DNA of 64,000 bases from Bacillus sp. AFS073361 (GTDB lineage: Bacteria > Bacillota > Bacilli > Bacillales > Cytobacillaceae): assembly GCF_002567005.1 (NCBI RefSeq), contig NZ_NUZU01000003.1, positions 51,702 to 115,701 on the forward strand. The letters are read 5' to 3'. Numbering within the stretch: the stretch's first letter is position 1; each line of letters starts with the position of its first letter. The position numbers and the translations under genes were made by a program. Positions 41,766 to 50,129 of this stretch are shown piece after piece. The notes under the pieces were generated by a model. It saw nothing but the letters and a program-made list of their open reading frames with translations. It was not told the DNA's origin and searched no databases.

Positions 41766-42539
41766 TCAGTGAATTCTATGGATTAACTCTACTAATCTTT
41801 CTAAACCAACAATGAGTCTTGGGGAGGGTCTGCAGTAGAGCTCTTCCTCAAGAATTATAATTCGATCATCACTTTCATATCCTAGTTTTTCAAATCCTTC
41901 ACGCTTCTTAACAATACTTTTGTGGATTTTTTCTTTTCTCACTCCTACCCAAGCAAGACAAATGAAATCAGGTTCACGGCATAATACATCCTCCCATTCC
42001 GTTTGAACGCTTGCTAAATCCACATCCTGAAAAATATTCGCTGCTCCAGCAGCCTCAGAAATCTCCGTGAGCCAGTTTCTTTTACCTGGGGTAAAAATTG
42101 GCTTTGGCCACCATTCCCAGTACAATTTTGGCTTGTAATATTGATTTGCACTTCTCTGTTTAACTTTATCAAGGCGAAAACGAAATTGCCTTACTGCTTC
42201 TACTCCAAGTTTATGCTCTCCGAGTGCTTCAGCCGTTATCATTAAGTCATTTTCAATGTCTGTTAGTGATTGCGGATTTAACACAAGGTGTGGAATTCCA
42301 CGTATCTGTAAAGCTTCCACATTTTTCTCCATCCCTGGAACACTTAAAGATGCAAGGACCAAATCTGGTTTTAATTCTTCAACCAAATCCATATTAATTG
42401 ACAAATCAGGACCTAATTTAGGCAGACTTTCAATTGAAGCCGGCCAATCGGAAAAATCGTCGACTCCTACCAACATGTGTGTTAAACCGAGATATTCAAT
42501 AATTTCTGTATTACTCGGGCATAAGGAAATGACTCGCAT
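41766..42539 (-). CDS. Cobalamin-binding (BtuF-like) protein without signal peptide
   Basis: A 257-residue periplasmic-binding-protein fold of the BtuF/FepB type: RVISLCPSNTEIIEYLG, VGVDDFSDWP, LKPDLVLASL and GKRNWLTEISEAAGAANIF. Metal-cofactor-binding homologs are exported, but here the sequence starts directly with the first strand and has no signal peptide or lipobox, so it should be cytosolic. No btuCD transporter genes are adjacent. Function unclear; corrinoid binding is inferred only from the family. Confidence 0.75.
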   Translation of the reverse strand: MRVISLCPSNTEIIEYLGLTHMLVGVDDFSDWPASIESLPKLGPDLSINMDLVEELKPDLVLASLSVPGMEKNVEALQIRGIPHLVLNPQSLTDIENDLMITAEALGEHKLGVEAVRQFRFRLDKVKQRSANQYYKPKLYWEWWPKPIFTPGKRNWLTEISEAAGAANIFQDVDLASVQTEWEDVLCREPDFICLAWVGVRKEKIHKSIVKKREGFEKLGYESDDRIIILEEELYCRPSPRLIVGLERLVELIHRIH

Positions 42540-42574
42540 CTTTTAATATCTCTCCTCCCTATTTAGCGATTAAT

Positions 42575-42610
42575 CATAAAACGCATGGATATCAATTACT
42601 ATCCATGCGT
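42575..42610 (-). terminator. Intrinsic terminator of the 42623-43225 gene
   Basis: ACGCATGGAT/ATCCATGCGT perfect stem at 42581-42610 with TTTATGATT following on the minus strand. Confidence 0.65.
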
Positions 42611-42622
42611 CTTTGACCAAGT

Positions 42623-43225
42623 TTATTTCCGTTCACCTTCGACCGCTTCCACCAACTGAAATAAAAAGCGGTAAATGAGTTGAAATGCCTCACCTATGGT
42701 TAACTCTTCCTTGTAATCCTCGACAAAATTTAAGGCGAAATTCAAATTCCATAAGCCGTCATCTTGACTGAACATTAAATCAAATTTCGCTTCATCCCCG
42801 TTTAGGAGGCTATTTAAATTTTCCCTTAATGATTTTTCAAATTTCTTTTGCAGCTTTAAACCTAACATAACATCATAGGTCCCAAAGACATCATCTGCTT
42901 CTAAAGAAACAGCTTCGACACTTATTAAATCAAACCAATTTGATTCAACGTAAATAAACTCATTTTTATGCTTTTTTAAGTAATCAAGACGCTCATTTAA
43001 AAATGCTGATGATTCATTCTTCAACATGTTTTCTGTTTCTTTATCACACCGCTCAATGTATGCGTCAGCGAATCGGATACTCGCATCTTTCTCTGAAAGT
43101 TGAAGGTTTCCAGCTAGTTGGTTTTTTTCAGCATACTCCTTTTCTTCTTTAAAAAGTGTGATTGCCCCTGTCTTTTGATTGGATTGCCTTTCATCTATGT
43201 ATTGTAGGATATGGTCTTTTATCAT
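42623..43225 (-). CDS. Hypothetical helical protein
   Basis: A 200-residue, Glu/Lys-rich, mostly helical soluble protein. Notable segments are EEKEYAEKNQLAGNLQLSEKDASIRFADAYIE and a C-terminal EAFQLIYRFLFQLVEAVEGERK. It has no membrane helix and no catalytic motif. Similar proteins exist in Bacillus, but I do not recognise a named family. Monocistronic with its own terminator. Confidence 0.7.
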   Translation of the reverse strand: MIKDHILQYIDERQSNQKTGAITLFKEEKEYAEKNQLAGNLQLSEKDASIRFADAYIERCDKETENMLKNESSAFLNERLDYLKKHKNEFIYVESNWFDLISVEAVSLEADDVFGTYDVMLGLKLQKKFEKSLRENLNSLLNGDEAKFDLMFSQDDGLWNLNFALNFVEDYKEELTIGEAFQLIYRFLFQLVEAVEGERK

Positions 43226-43296
43226 CTAAATTGCTCCTCCTTATTTTCACAGTTCCTTGTTCTCCTTATTCTACTATAAAATGAAAGGAAACAAAA

Positions 43297-43321
43297 AAAT
43301 AGAGGTGACTTTATAGTCACC
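43297..43321 (-). terminator. Intrinsic terminator of the MFS gene
   Basis: GGTGACT/AGTCACC stem followed by a run of T on the minus strand, 15 bp beyond the MFS stop. Confidence 0.8.
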
Positions 43322-43335
43322 CCCATTATTTATGA

Positions 43336-44877
43336 TTAATTTTCCGCTAATTTAGCCTTTACATTCTGTGTAGAAGGTTTTACATCCCCTGGATCTTCCG
43401 CTTGCTTCGCGCGTTTTATAAATAACGCTAGCACCAATGCAAGACCGGCGATGAAGACTGTAACAAAGAATGCATCATTTATACCCTCTAACATGGCCTT
43501 CATTTGAATATCATGCTGCATTTTTAATTGCATCGCTTCTGTAATTTTTACTGACGGATCTGCTGGCATTGCCTTTTTAGCTGCTGCAATTAATTCTGTT
43601 GCATGAGATTTCGCACGGTTTGTCATCACTGTGACCAACAATGCCGTACCAATCGCACCAGATACTTGAGACATCGTATTGTTCATCGCTGTACCGTGTG
43701 GATAAAAGCGAGCTGGTAACTGATTCAAACCGTTCGTTGTCACTGGCATGTTAACCATTGACATCCCAAACATGCGGATTGTATATAAAATAATTAAATG
43801 AGTATATGTTGTTTCAAGTGTTAATTTACTAAACATATAACTTGTTACCACAGTAATCCCTAAACCAATAATGGCTAACGTACGTCCACCAAATTTATCG
43901 AATAATTTCCCTGTTATTGGCATCATAATTGCCATTGAAATCGCACCTGGCAGTAACAATAAACCAGCATCTAAAGGAGAAATTCCTCGAATTGTTTGGA
44001 CATAAATTGGTAAGAGGATCATCCCTGAAAACATCGCCATCGTAACAATCATAGAAATAGCAGATGATAAAGCAAACATTGGGTATTTATAAATCCGGAA
44101 GTTAAGAAGTGGTCGTTCTTGACTTAATTGACGAAGGATAAATATTACTAAACAAATAACACCGATTGCGAGGGTACCGTAGACCTCAAGACTATCCCAT
44201 CCTTTTGTACCTGCTTTACTAAATCCATAAAGAATTCCACCGAATCCAACACTTGATAACACCACAGATAGGAAATCCAAGCGGATATCGACTTTCTCCT
44301 TCTTATCTTTAAGTAAGAAAACTCCAAGTAAAACAACAACAATCGCGATTGGTGTGACAAAATGGAAGAGCATTCTCCAGTCATAGTGTTCAATAATCCA
44401 GCCCGATAATGTTGGTCCAATGGCTGGAGCAAACATTAACACTAAACCAAAAACCCCCATCGCCATTCCACGTTTTTCAACTGGGAAACTGGTTAACATA
44501 ACGTTCATTAACAATGGCATCATGATCGCTGACCCTGAAGCCTGAACCATTCGACCCGTTAATAATAATGGAAACGCATGGGCAAAACCTGCTAAAATGG
44601 TTCCTGCTGTAAACAAAATCATTGCAGCTAAGAATAACTGGCGAACAGAAAATTTTTGAATTAAGTAGGCTGATAAAGGAATGAGAATTCCGTTCACTAA
44701 CATAAATCCAGTTGTCAGCCATTGAACTGTAGCTGCTTCAATCTCTAAATCCTTCATGATTGAAGGCAATGCTATATTAAGTAATGTGTTATTTAAGAAA
44801 GCAATAAAAGCTCCAACCATTAACACGGCAAGGATTCCGTACGGTGGTTTGCTAGTCTTTTTTATGGTTTGATCCAT
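43336..44877 (-). CDS. DHA2-family MFS multidrug efflux transporter
   Basis: A 513-residue, 14-helix exporter (EmrB/QacA type). Typical motifs are FLNNTLLNIALPSIMKDL in helix 1, LTTGFMLVNGILIPLSAYL in helix 2, GRMVQASGSAIMMPL, and motif C GLVLMFAPAIGPTLSGWI. It exports drugs or other amphiphiles with protons. A TetR regulator is encoded divergently, as expected for regulated efflux. Basic and acidic residues follow helix 14. Confidence 0.92.
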   Translation of the reverse strand: MDQTIKKTSKPPYGILAVLMVGAFIAFLNNTLLNIALPSIMKDLEIEAATVQWLTTGFMLVNGILIPLSAYLIQKFSVRQLFLAAMILFTAGTILAGFAHAFPLLLTGRMVQASGSAIMMPLLMNVMLTSFPVEKRGMAMGVFGLVLMFAPAIGPTLSGWIIEHYDWRMLFHFVTPIAIVVVLLGVFLLKDKKEKVDIRLDFLSVVLSSVGFGGILYGFSKAGTKGWDSLEVYGTLAIGVICLVIFILRQLSQERPLLNFRIYKYPMFALSSAISMIVTMAMFSGMILLPIYVQTIRGISPLDAGLLLLPGAISMAIMMPITGKLFDKFGGRTLAIIGLGITVVTSYMFSKLTLETTYTHLIILYTIRMFGMSMVNMPVTTNGLNQLPARFYPHGTAMNNTMSQVSGAIGTALLVTVMTNRAKSHATELIAAAKKAMPADPSVKITEAMQLKMQHDIQMKAMLEGINDAFFVTVFIAGLALVLALFIKRAKQAEDPGDVKPSTQNVKAKLAEN

Positions 44878-45011
44878 TAAATTTCCCCCTATAATAAATG
44901 TTCAAATTTTTATACCCCTGTTTCACACTTACATAATAATATACGCTCAGTTCAACTTTTGCAATTAAAAAAACCTGAAAAATTATGGATTTGTAATCAT
45001 GTATTAAATAA

Positions 45012-45039
45012 TGTACTATATTTTTATACTATTAGTACA
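45012..45039. promoter_or_regulatory. Candidate TetR operator between efflux and regulator genes
   Basis: TGTACTA (45012-45018) and TAGTACA (45033-45039) form an inverted repeat with a 14-bp centre, 23 bp upstream of the regulator's start codon. It lies in the divergent promoter region. Confidence 0.5.
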
Positions 45040-45061
45040 ATTTGAAATAAGTGGTGATTTT

Positions 45062-45982
45062 ATGAATGACCGAAAACTGCATGTGGTAAATATGGCTCAT
45101 CAATTATTTATCGAAAAAGGATTTCAAGCAACGTCTATTCAAGATATTTTAGACTATAGCGGGATTTCCAAAGGAACATTTTATAATTATTTTTCGTCTA
45201 AAAGCGAATTATTAATCGCTATTTATAAAACAATTTACAAGAAACTAGAAAAGGACCGAAACGATTTATTAATCGGTCAAAACCCGGCCAGTATTGAGAT
45301 TTTCATTAAGCAAGTGGAATTACAAATGATTTCTAATAGGAAAAACAAATTACTTGCCCTTTATGAGGAAGTACTAGCATCAAATGACGCAGATCTCAAA
45401 CAATACATCAAACGGGCGCGTTTAAATTCGCTTCGTTGGTATTACAATCGGTTTATCGACATCTTCGGTGAAGACAAAAAACCATTTCTCTTGGACTGTG
45501 CGATTATGTTTCAAGGGATAATCCAATATAATATTCAATACAATCGATTGGCCCATGAATCGGGTGAAAAAGTAAGTAGTGTGGTCCGCTACTGCGTCGC
45601 GCGAATGGTTAAAATGGTTGATGAAGTGGCTGAATCAGGGGATCAATTAATCGAACCTAAAACTTTAGAAAAATGGGTCCCTGATTGTCCAAAAAACAAT
45701 CATGAAATATTAACCCAGTTGACGAAATTAGCCTTAACAATAAGGACGTCAATAACCAAGAGTATTAAGGATTTAAGTGAGCAAAACAAATACCATGAAC
45801 TTTTAGATTTTATACAAGAAGAAATCATCCATACAAGATCCCCAAGAAAGTTTCTTATTCAAAGTGCCTTTCTATCTTTAAAGCAAAACCCAGCTTCACT
45901 TTGGAAAAAAGAACTTGAGCAGCTTGATGAACTGATTGAGGCTTTTTATAGTTCTAGTGAGTCGGAAGATACAAACCCCTAA
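45062..45982 (+). CDS. TetR/AcrR family transcriptional regulator
   Basis: A 306-residue TetR regulator with the N-terminal HTH (HVVNMAHQLFIEKGFQATSIQDILDYSGISKGTFYNYFSSKSELL). It is longer than the usual 190-220 residues, with an extra C-terminal helical domain ending ELIEAFYSSSESEDTNP. Divergent from the DHA2 exporter, so it probably represses it. ATG at 45062 has GGTGAT five bases upstream; an earlier in-frame start at 45011 lacks support. Confidence 0.9.
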   Translation: MNDRKLHVVNMAHQLFIEKGFQATSIQDILDYSGISKGTFYNYFSSKSELLIAIYKTIYKKLEKDRNDLLIGQNPASIEIFIKQVELQMISNRKNKLLALYEEVLASNDADLKQYIKRARLNSLRWYYNRFIDIFGEDKKPFLLDCAIMFQGIIQYNIQYNRLAHESGEKVSSVVRYCVARMVKMVDEVAESGDQLIEPKTLEKWVPDCPKNNHEILTQLTKLALTIRTSITKSIKDLSEQNKYHELLDFIQEEIIHTRSPRKFLIQSAFLSLKQNPASLWKKELEQLDELIEAFYSSSESEDTNP

Positions 45983-46002
45983 TCTAAGGATTAGGGGTTT
46001 GT
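45971..46002. terminator. Hairpin overlapping the ends of two convergent genes
   Basis: ACAAACCCCTAATC (45971-45984) pairs with GATTAGGGGTTTGT (45989-46002), a perfect 14-bp stem with a TAAG loop. It contains the TetR stop codon and the last codons of the minus-strand gene. No strong T-run follows either side. Confidence 0.65.
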
Positions 46003-46404
46003 ATATGTAAGGCTTTTATTATTTGAAAAGCGTTGTTGAATTTCCCAAATAAAATAATTCCTAGAATATTGTTTTACAACTACGATTGCATCTTCACCAT
46101 TTTTTGTAAATATAAGCCCTGATCCCATCTGTTCTTGAAACTTCCACCCTTTTGATTTCATATATTTTTTTACAACATTATAATGGCTATTTCCGTTACT
46201 TTCTGATAAGTATTTGCTTCGTTTCTCAGTTTTTGAGAAAAGTTCAAATTCAGAATCAGATAAGTGAAGCTTTATAGCAGAAATCATTAATGGGATGGGA
46301 TTCCCCTCCTGAAAAAGTGCAGAACCAAAACTACTGACAACTATTACAGATCCTATGACCGAAACGATCACTAAGGTAATCGCCATTTTTCTAATCCACT
46401 CCAC
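45991..46404 (-). CDS. Hypothetical membrane-anchored small protein
   Basis: A 137-residue protein with one N-terminal membrane segment (MAITLVIVSVIGSVIVVSSFG) followed by a soluble domain with YNVVKKYMKSKGWKFQEQMGSGLIFTKNGEDAIVVVKQYSRNYFIWEI. The soluble part looks like a small strand-rich fold facing outside. The last codons overlap the hairpin shared with the TetR gene. Family not recognised. Confidence 0.7.
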   Translation of the reverse strand: MEWIRKMAITLVIVSVIGSVIVVSSFGSALFQEGNPIPLMISAIKLHLSDSEFELFSKTEKRSKYLSESNGNSHYNVVKKYMKSKGWKFQEQMGSGLIFTKNGEDAIVVVKQYSRNYFIWEIQQRFSNNKSLTYTNP

Positions 46405-46547
46405 CCGTTCGCCTCCCTATATAACTCGTTATATAATTTGACGAGGGATGGATAATTTTGGTTTCGGATAGAAATATTACATTTTCGTTAAAATAGTTTT
46501 TAGGATGGACGGCTAATATTAAAATTTCCGATAAAATAGGATATTTT

Positions 46548-47240
46548 TTAAAGGTAAAGTTGTAAGAATAGGGGGATCATAACAGACATGACCAACGCAG
46601 AGGTAATCATAGCAATACTCCCCATGACCCCCTCTATTTCTCCCCATTCAAAGGCACGGTTGGCACCAATTGCTTGAGCAGATGTTCCTAACGCTAACCC
46701 CTTAGCAATTCTACTTCTAATCCTAGTTACATTTAAAAGAAAGGGACCAATCATTAATGAAAATATCGCAGATATACAGACAAATAAAATCGTCAGTGAC
46801 GGAATCCCTCCTAATGTCTGGGATACTGATAAGGCAATTGGAGCAGTGACCGATTTTGGAATAAGAGACAACATTATTTCCTTATTCATGTGCAAAAACT
46901 TCGTCAACAAGATAATTGAAAATACACCCGTTAATGTGCCAGGCATGACCGCCCAGAAAATAATCAGGAAATTTTTCTTAATAATTCTCACATGTTTATA
47001 TAAGGGAACTGCCAGTGACACGGTGGCAGTTCCTAATAAAAGGGAGAATAATCCTGTTCCAGATGAATATTGGGCCACTTGTACATGAGAAAGTGTCAAT
47101 AAACACATGATGAACACTGTTACCGTATATAACGGATTTAACCATGGCTTTTTATAAGCTTTAAATACCTTATTCCCTGCTGCATAACTTATAACAGTTA
47201 TGCCGGTACACAACAATATATTAGAGATTATTGTTCCCAT
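46548..47240 (-). CDS. lrgB: LrgB/CidB family membrane protein
   Basis: A 230-residue LrgB (PF04172) protein with about seven membrane helices: YSSGTGLFSLLLGTATVSLAVPLYKH, LIPKSVTAPIALSVSQTLGGIPSLT and GLALGTSAQAIGANRAFEWGEIEGVMGSI. LrgAB/CidAB pairs modulate murein hydrolase activity and carry out pyruvate uptake in B. subtilis (PftAB). Overlaps lrgA by 20 bp. Confidence 0.92.
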   Translation of the reverse strand: MGTIISNILLCTGITVISYAAGNKVFKAYKKPWLNPLYTVTVFIMCLLTLSHVQVAQYSSGTGLFSLLLGTATVSLAVPLYKHVRIIKKNFLIIFWAVMPGTLTGVFSIILLTKFLHMNKEIMLSLIPKSVTAPIALSVSQTLGGIPSLTILFVCISAIFSLMIGPFLLNVTRIRSRIAKGLALGTSAQAIGANRAFEWGEIEGVMGSIAMITSALVMSVMIPLFLQLYL

Positions 47241-47610
47241 TTTGTTTCCTCCATTTCCTTTTCGTTTCTAAATACTCAGCAATAAAAGCTGTCACAAGAA
47301 GAACAACCAAGCTGCTTGCTGCTAGGATGATGGCTAATTTGATTCCTTCTACTCTAAAAATCCCTGCAAAATGCCATACACCTATTATGAAAGGAATAAA
47401 AAAAAGTGTTATATGTTTAATATGCAGCTGGGCTGCTGTTTCGACCCATTGGAGCTTACATAAACCCGACACCAATGCAATAAATAAAAGTGCCATTCCA
47501 ACAATACTTCCAGGGACAGGAAGTTCAAGCCAAGTAACGATCCTTGTTCCAGTTAAATATATAACCAATATTGTGAGAAACTGAGCAATAGTACGAACCA
47601 TTCGGCTCAC
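47221..47610 (-). CDS. lrgA: LrgA/CidA holin-like protein
   Basis: A 129-residue, four-helix CidA/LrgA protein (PF03788): LPVPGSIVGMALLFIALVSG and FIPFIIGVWHFAGIF are typical, and a basic cytosolic tail follows. It forms a complex with LrgB. No LytSR two-component system is next to it in this window, so its regulation (in B. subtilis by LytST and CcpA) is not visible here. Confidence 0.9.
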   Translation of the reverse strand: MSRMVRTIAQFLTILVIYLTGTRIVTWLELPVPGSIVGMALLFIALVSGLCKLQWVETAAQLHIKHITLFFIPFIIGVWHFAGIFRVEGIKLAIILAASSLVVLLVTAFIAEYLETKRKWRKQNGNNNL

Positions 47611-47795
47611 CCCCTGTTTTAAATTTAACCACCCATTTTTTTTATGGGTTCACAATTAATTTCTCTAACGTCAGTATTACACAACTATTTGAGTTTTTCT
47701 GTATACATGGAATAATTTCTAACATGAATTTTATTAAAGCGATTAAATTGTTGTTAGATAAACTTCCTTTTAATTCCGTGTTCCCGATGATTAAT

Positions 47796-47825
47796 AAAAA
47801 ACCGATTCCACGTAGTAGGAATCGG
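47796..47825 (-). terminator. Intrinsic terminator of the thioesterase gene
   Basis: CCGATTCC/GGAATCGG perfect stem (47802-47825) followed on the minus strand by TTTTTTATTAA. Confidence 0.88.
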
Positions 47826-47848
47826 CTAAAAACTAAATATTTGACTAT

Positions 47849-48328
47849 CTATTTAAGAAAGGATTTAGGCATGACTACAGCGACTACCTCGCCACGAGCA
47901 CAGAGAATATCATTCGCATACACTTCTGTCTCAACCTTAAACTTTTTAGGATGTATTTCATGGACACTGCCGATTGCTTTTAAAGGGATCCCATGTGGAG
48001 TAGGCTTGAGAAAGTTCACATTTAGTGAAGCCGTCACAAACCTTGGGGGCTCTGTACCATCACCCGCTTCATGTCCATTTTTACGATGGAGTGCCAATGA
48101 AGCAGACCCTGTTCCATGACAATCTATTAATGAGGCAACAATGCCGCCATAAACAAAACCAGGAAGCGCTAAATGCTCTTTTTCTGGTGTAAAAATAGTT
48201 ATAGTCTGATCACCCTGCCATCCAGTCCGAAAATGATGTCCCTCTTCGTTCAATCGACCACAGCCATAACACCAGGCAAAATCATCCGGATACTCATCTT
48301 GAATTGCATTTACAACCCTATCTTCCAT
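47849..48328 (-). CDS. PaaI-type hotdog thioesterase
   Basis: A 159-residue hotdog-fold acyl-CoA thioesterase: CYGCGRLNEEGHHFRTG near the N-terminus, then the catalytic region GGIVASLIDCHGTGSA and LNVNFLKPTPHG. Such enzymes release CoA from aryl- or acyl-CoA. A near-perfect cre site overlaps its 5' region, so expression should fall when glucose is present, which suits a catabolic role. Substrate unknown. Confidence 0.87.
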   Translation of the reverse strand: MEDRVVNAIQDEYPDDFAWCYGCGRLNEEGHHFRTGWQGDQTITIFTPEKEHLALPGFVYGGIVASLIDCHGTGSASLALHRKNGHEAGDGTEPPRFVTASLNVNFLKPTPHGIPLKAIGSVHEIHPKKFKVETEVYANDILCARGEVVAVVMPKSFLK

Positions 48329-48347
48329 TAAAATTCTCCCCCTTAAA

Positions 48348-48361
48348 AGAAAACGCTTTCA
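48348..48361 (-). promoter_or_regulatory. Strong cre (CcpA) site at the thioesterase 5' end
   Basis: TGAAAGCGTTTTCT matches the cre consensus at 13 of 14 positions. It lies 20 bp upstream of the start codon. The gap 48329-48600 otherwise contains only a repeat palindrome and a terminator. Confidence 0.75.
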
Positions 48362-48435
48362 TTCACATAATAGCACTGAAAAAATTATTAGGTCAACCAA
48401 TTAACTAAATATTTGAAATATGAACTATTTTCACA

Positions 48436-48450
48436 TGGTGCCTGACACCA
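48436..48450. repeat. Dispersed palindrome TGGTGCCTGACACCA, copy 1
   Basis: A single 15-base unit. Its complement TGGTGTCAGGCACCA recurs as the core of larger inverted repeats at 54613-54654 and 57654-57672, so this is the simplest of three copies in the window. Confidence 0.8.
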
Positions 48451-48535
48451 ACAGTCCTAAAATTAACCGGAAAGCAGTAAAGTATGTTGGATTTTTAATA
48501 GAAGGAATAGAGCAGTCATATCAATAAGGTTTATT

Positions 48536-48563
48536 GAAAGACCCCTTGTGTTACAAGAGGTCT
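48536..48563 (-). terminator. Intrinsic terminator of the nrdEF operon
   Basis: AGACCCCTTGT/ACAAGAGGTCT stem (one mismatch) with a 3-base loop and TTTC following on the minus strand. Confidence 0.7.
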
Positions 48564-48600
48564 TCAAACTCATTTAAAACTATTCAAACAACTTAAATGA

Positions 48601-49053
48601 CTACACAATGGTTTGCTTCTGGTTTAACTGATCCATGAAAATACCAACAAACTTTCGACACCGCTCAATGTCATTCATTTGTAAATTCACCTCAATCTTA
48701 AGGGTGACAATTAATTTGGTGTGAACGTACAACATATCTCTAAATTCATCAACAGCGCCACAAAACTTCGGATAGCCACTATCTCCTGTGCCTACGATTC
48801 CCGTCATGGTCCTCTTCACATCCATTGTTTCGAAGGCACGATATAATTCCATCATTTCTTGAGGAATTTCCCCATTTCCCCAGGTATAGGTTCCAATCAC
48901 AACGGCCTCGTAGTTGATTAGGTCTCTAATTTGAAATTCTTCTATCCGATAAAGAGTGACATCAATCTGTTCTACTAAAAATAACTTCCAAATTAAATGA
49001 ACAACTTCTTCTGTATTCCCTGTTTTAGAAGAATATACGAAAGCAACTTTCAT
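48601..49053 (-). CDS. Flavodoxin-like protein in the nrd operon (NrdI-like role)
   Basis: A 150-residue flavodoxin: FMN phosphate loop YSSKTGNTEE at the N-terminus, GTYTWGNGEIP in the middle and GTGDSGYPKFCGAVDEF. Proteins of this type in class Ib ribonucleotide reductase operons (NrdI) assemble the Mn-tyrosyl cofactor of NrdF. Start overlaps nrdF by 4 bp (ATGA). It is longer than classic NrdI (about 130), so a flavodoxin electron donor is an alternative. Confidence 0.8.
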   Translation of the reverse strand: MKVAFVYSSKTGNTEEVVHLIWKLFLVEQIDVTLYRIEEFQIRDLINYEAVVIGTYTWGNGEIPQEMMELYRAFETMDVKRTMTGIVGTGDSGYPKFCGAVDEFRDMLYVHTKLIVTLKIEVNLQMNDIERCRKFVGIFMDQLNQKQTIV

Positions 49054-50096
49054 AATTCATCGAAACCGTTGGATTGTGTTACCTTAGCATAGGTCCTCGA
49101 CTTCTGCTCAAAAAAATCGGATTTTGTTTCATTCATCATTTCATCACTGAAAACATGGATCCACGGCATCGGGTTTTCTCTCTCTTTAAATAAGTTCTGT
49201 AATCCAAGCTGGCGCAGCCGCTTATTGGCAAGATATTCGGTATATTTTTCATACTCGTCCAAGTTAATACCTTCTATATCCTTCAAAATCACATGGGCCC
49301 ATTCCTTTTCCAGCTGGACTGCCTGTTCTACCGATTTATACACATAATCCATATTCGCTTCGGTATACAACTCCGGGTTTTCTGATAAGAGTATCCGGAG
49401 AAACTGTGCCATAAAATACGCATGCTGCATTTCATCTCGTTGGATATAACTAATCATCGTACTGGTCTTTAGCATTTTTTGCTGGCGGGCAAGATGATAG
49501 AAAAAAGCAAAACCAGCATAAAAATAGATACCCTCAAGATTTATAGAATTCACTCCAAGTTGAAATAAATGTTGAGGTGTTGGATTCTTTCTGAAACTTT
49601 CATAAGCATCTAAGATCAGGTTGTTTCTTTTTCGGACGAGGGGATCACTTTTTGCTTGATTGAACCTTTCTTTTTGTTCATGAATTGGTACAAGAGAACT
49701 TAATATGTACGAATAGGATTCATTATGCACCGCTTCCTGCTGAGCAATGACCGCAAAGATTGCTTTAAAACTAGAATCCGTCACATAGTCCATCACTTGA
49801 AACATGGTAGGTGTTTGCAGGCTATCTAATGAAGCGAGTTGTGTATTAATTCGCAGGAAAACATCTTGTTCTGTTGCACTAAGAAGATCCCACTGCTTAA
49901 TATCATCCTGCATATTAATTTCTTGTGCTTTCCAAAAATTTGATAACAATGTTTGATATAAATCGTAGATCAGCGGGTAAGCAATATCATTCCAGTTGAG
50001 CAATCCAGATGATTGTCCGTTAATAATTCCAGTGGATTTATTAGGAAAATCAGGGTTTAGCAATTTAATTCTAGGCAGTGGTATGTGAATATCCAT
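49050..50096 (-). CDS. nrdF: Ribonucleotide reductase small subunit (NrdF type)
   Basis: A 348-residue R2 subunit. Metal ligands are conserved: Asp in LASLDSLQ, Glu/His in QQEAVHNESYS (with the radical Tyr in SYSYI), Glu in NLEGIYFYAGF, and Glu/His in RDEMQHAYF. It is longer than B. subtilis NrdF (about 330) and its sequence is clearly divergent, so this may be a second, alternative reductase. Partner of the NrdE protein encoded 33 bp upstream. Confidence 0.9.
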   Translation of the reverse strand: MDIHIPLPRIKLLNPDFPNKSTGIINGQSSGLLNWNDIAYPLIYDLYQTLLSNFWKAQEINMQDDIKQWDLLSATEQDVFLRINTQLASLDSLQTPTMFQVMDYVTDSSFKAIFAVIAQQEAVHNESYSYILSSLVPIHEQKERFNQAKSDPLVRKRNNLILDAYESFRKNPTPQHLFQLGVNSINLEGIYFYAGFAFFYHLARQQKMLKTSTMISYIQRDEMQHAYFMAQFLRILLSENPELYTEANMDYVYKSVEQAVQLEKEWAHVILKDIEGINLDEYEKYTEYLANKRLRQLGLQNLFKERENPMPWIHVFSDEMMNETKSDFFEQKSRTYAKVTQSNGFDEL

Positions 50097-50129
50097 ATAA
50101 ATATTTCCTCCGATCGATGTTAATAGTTG

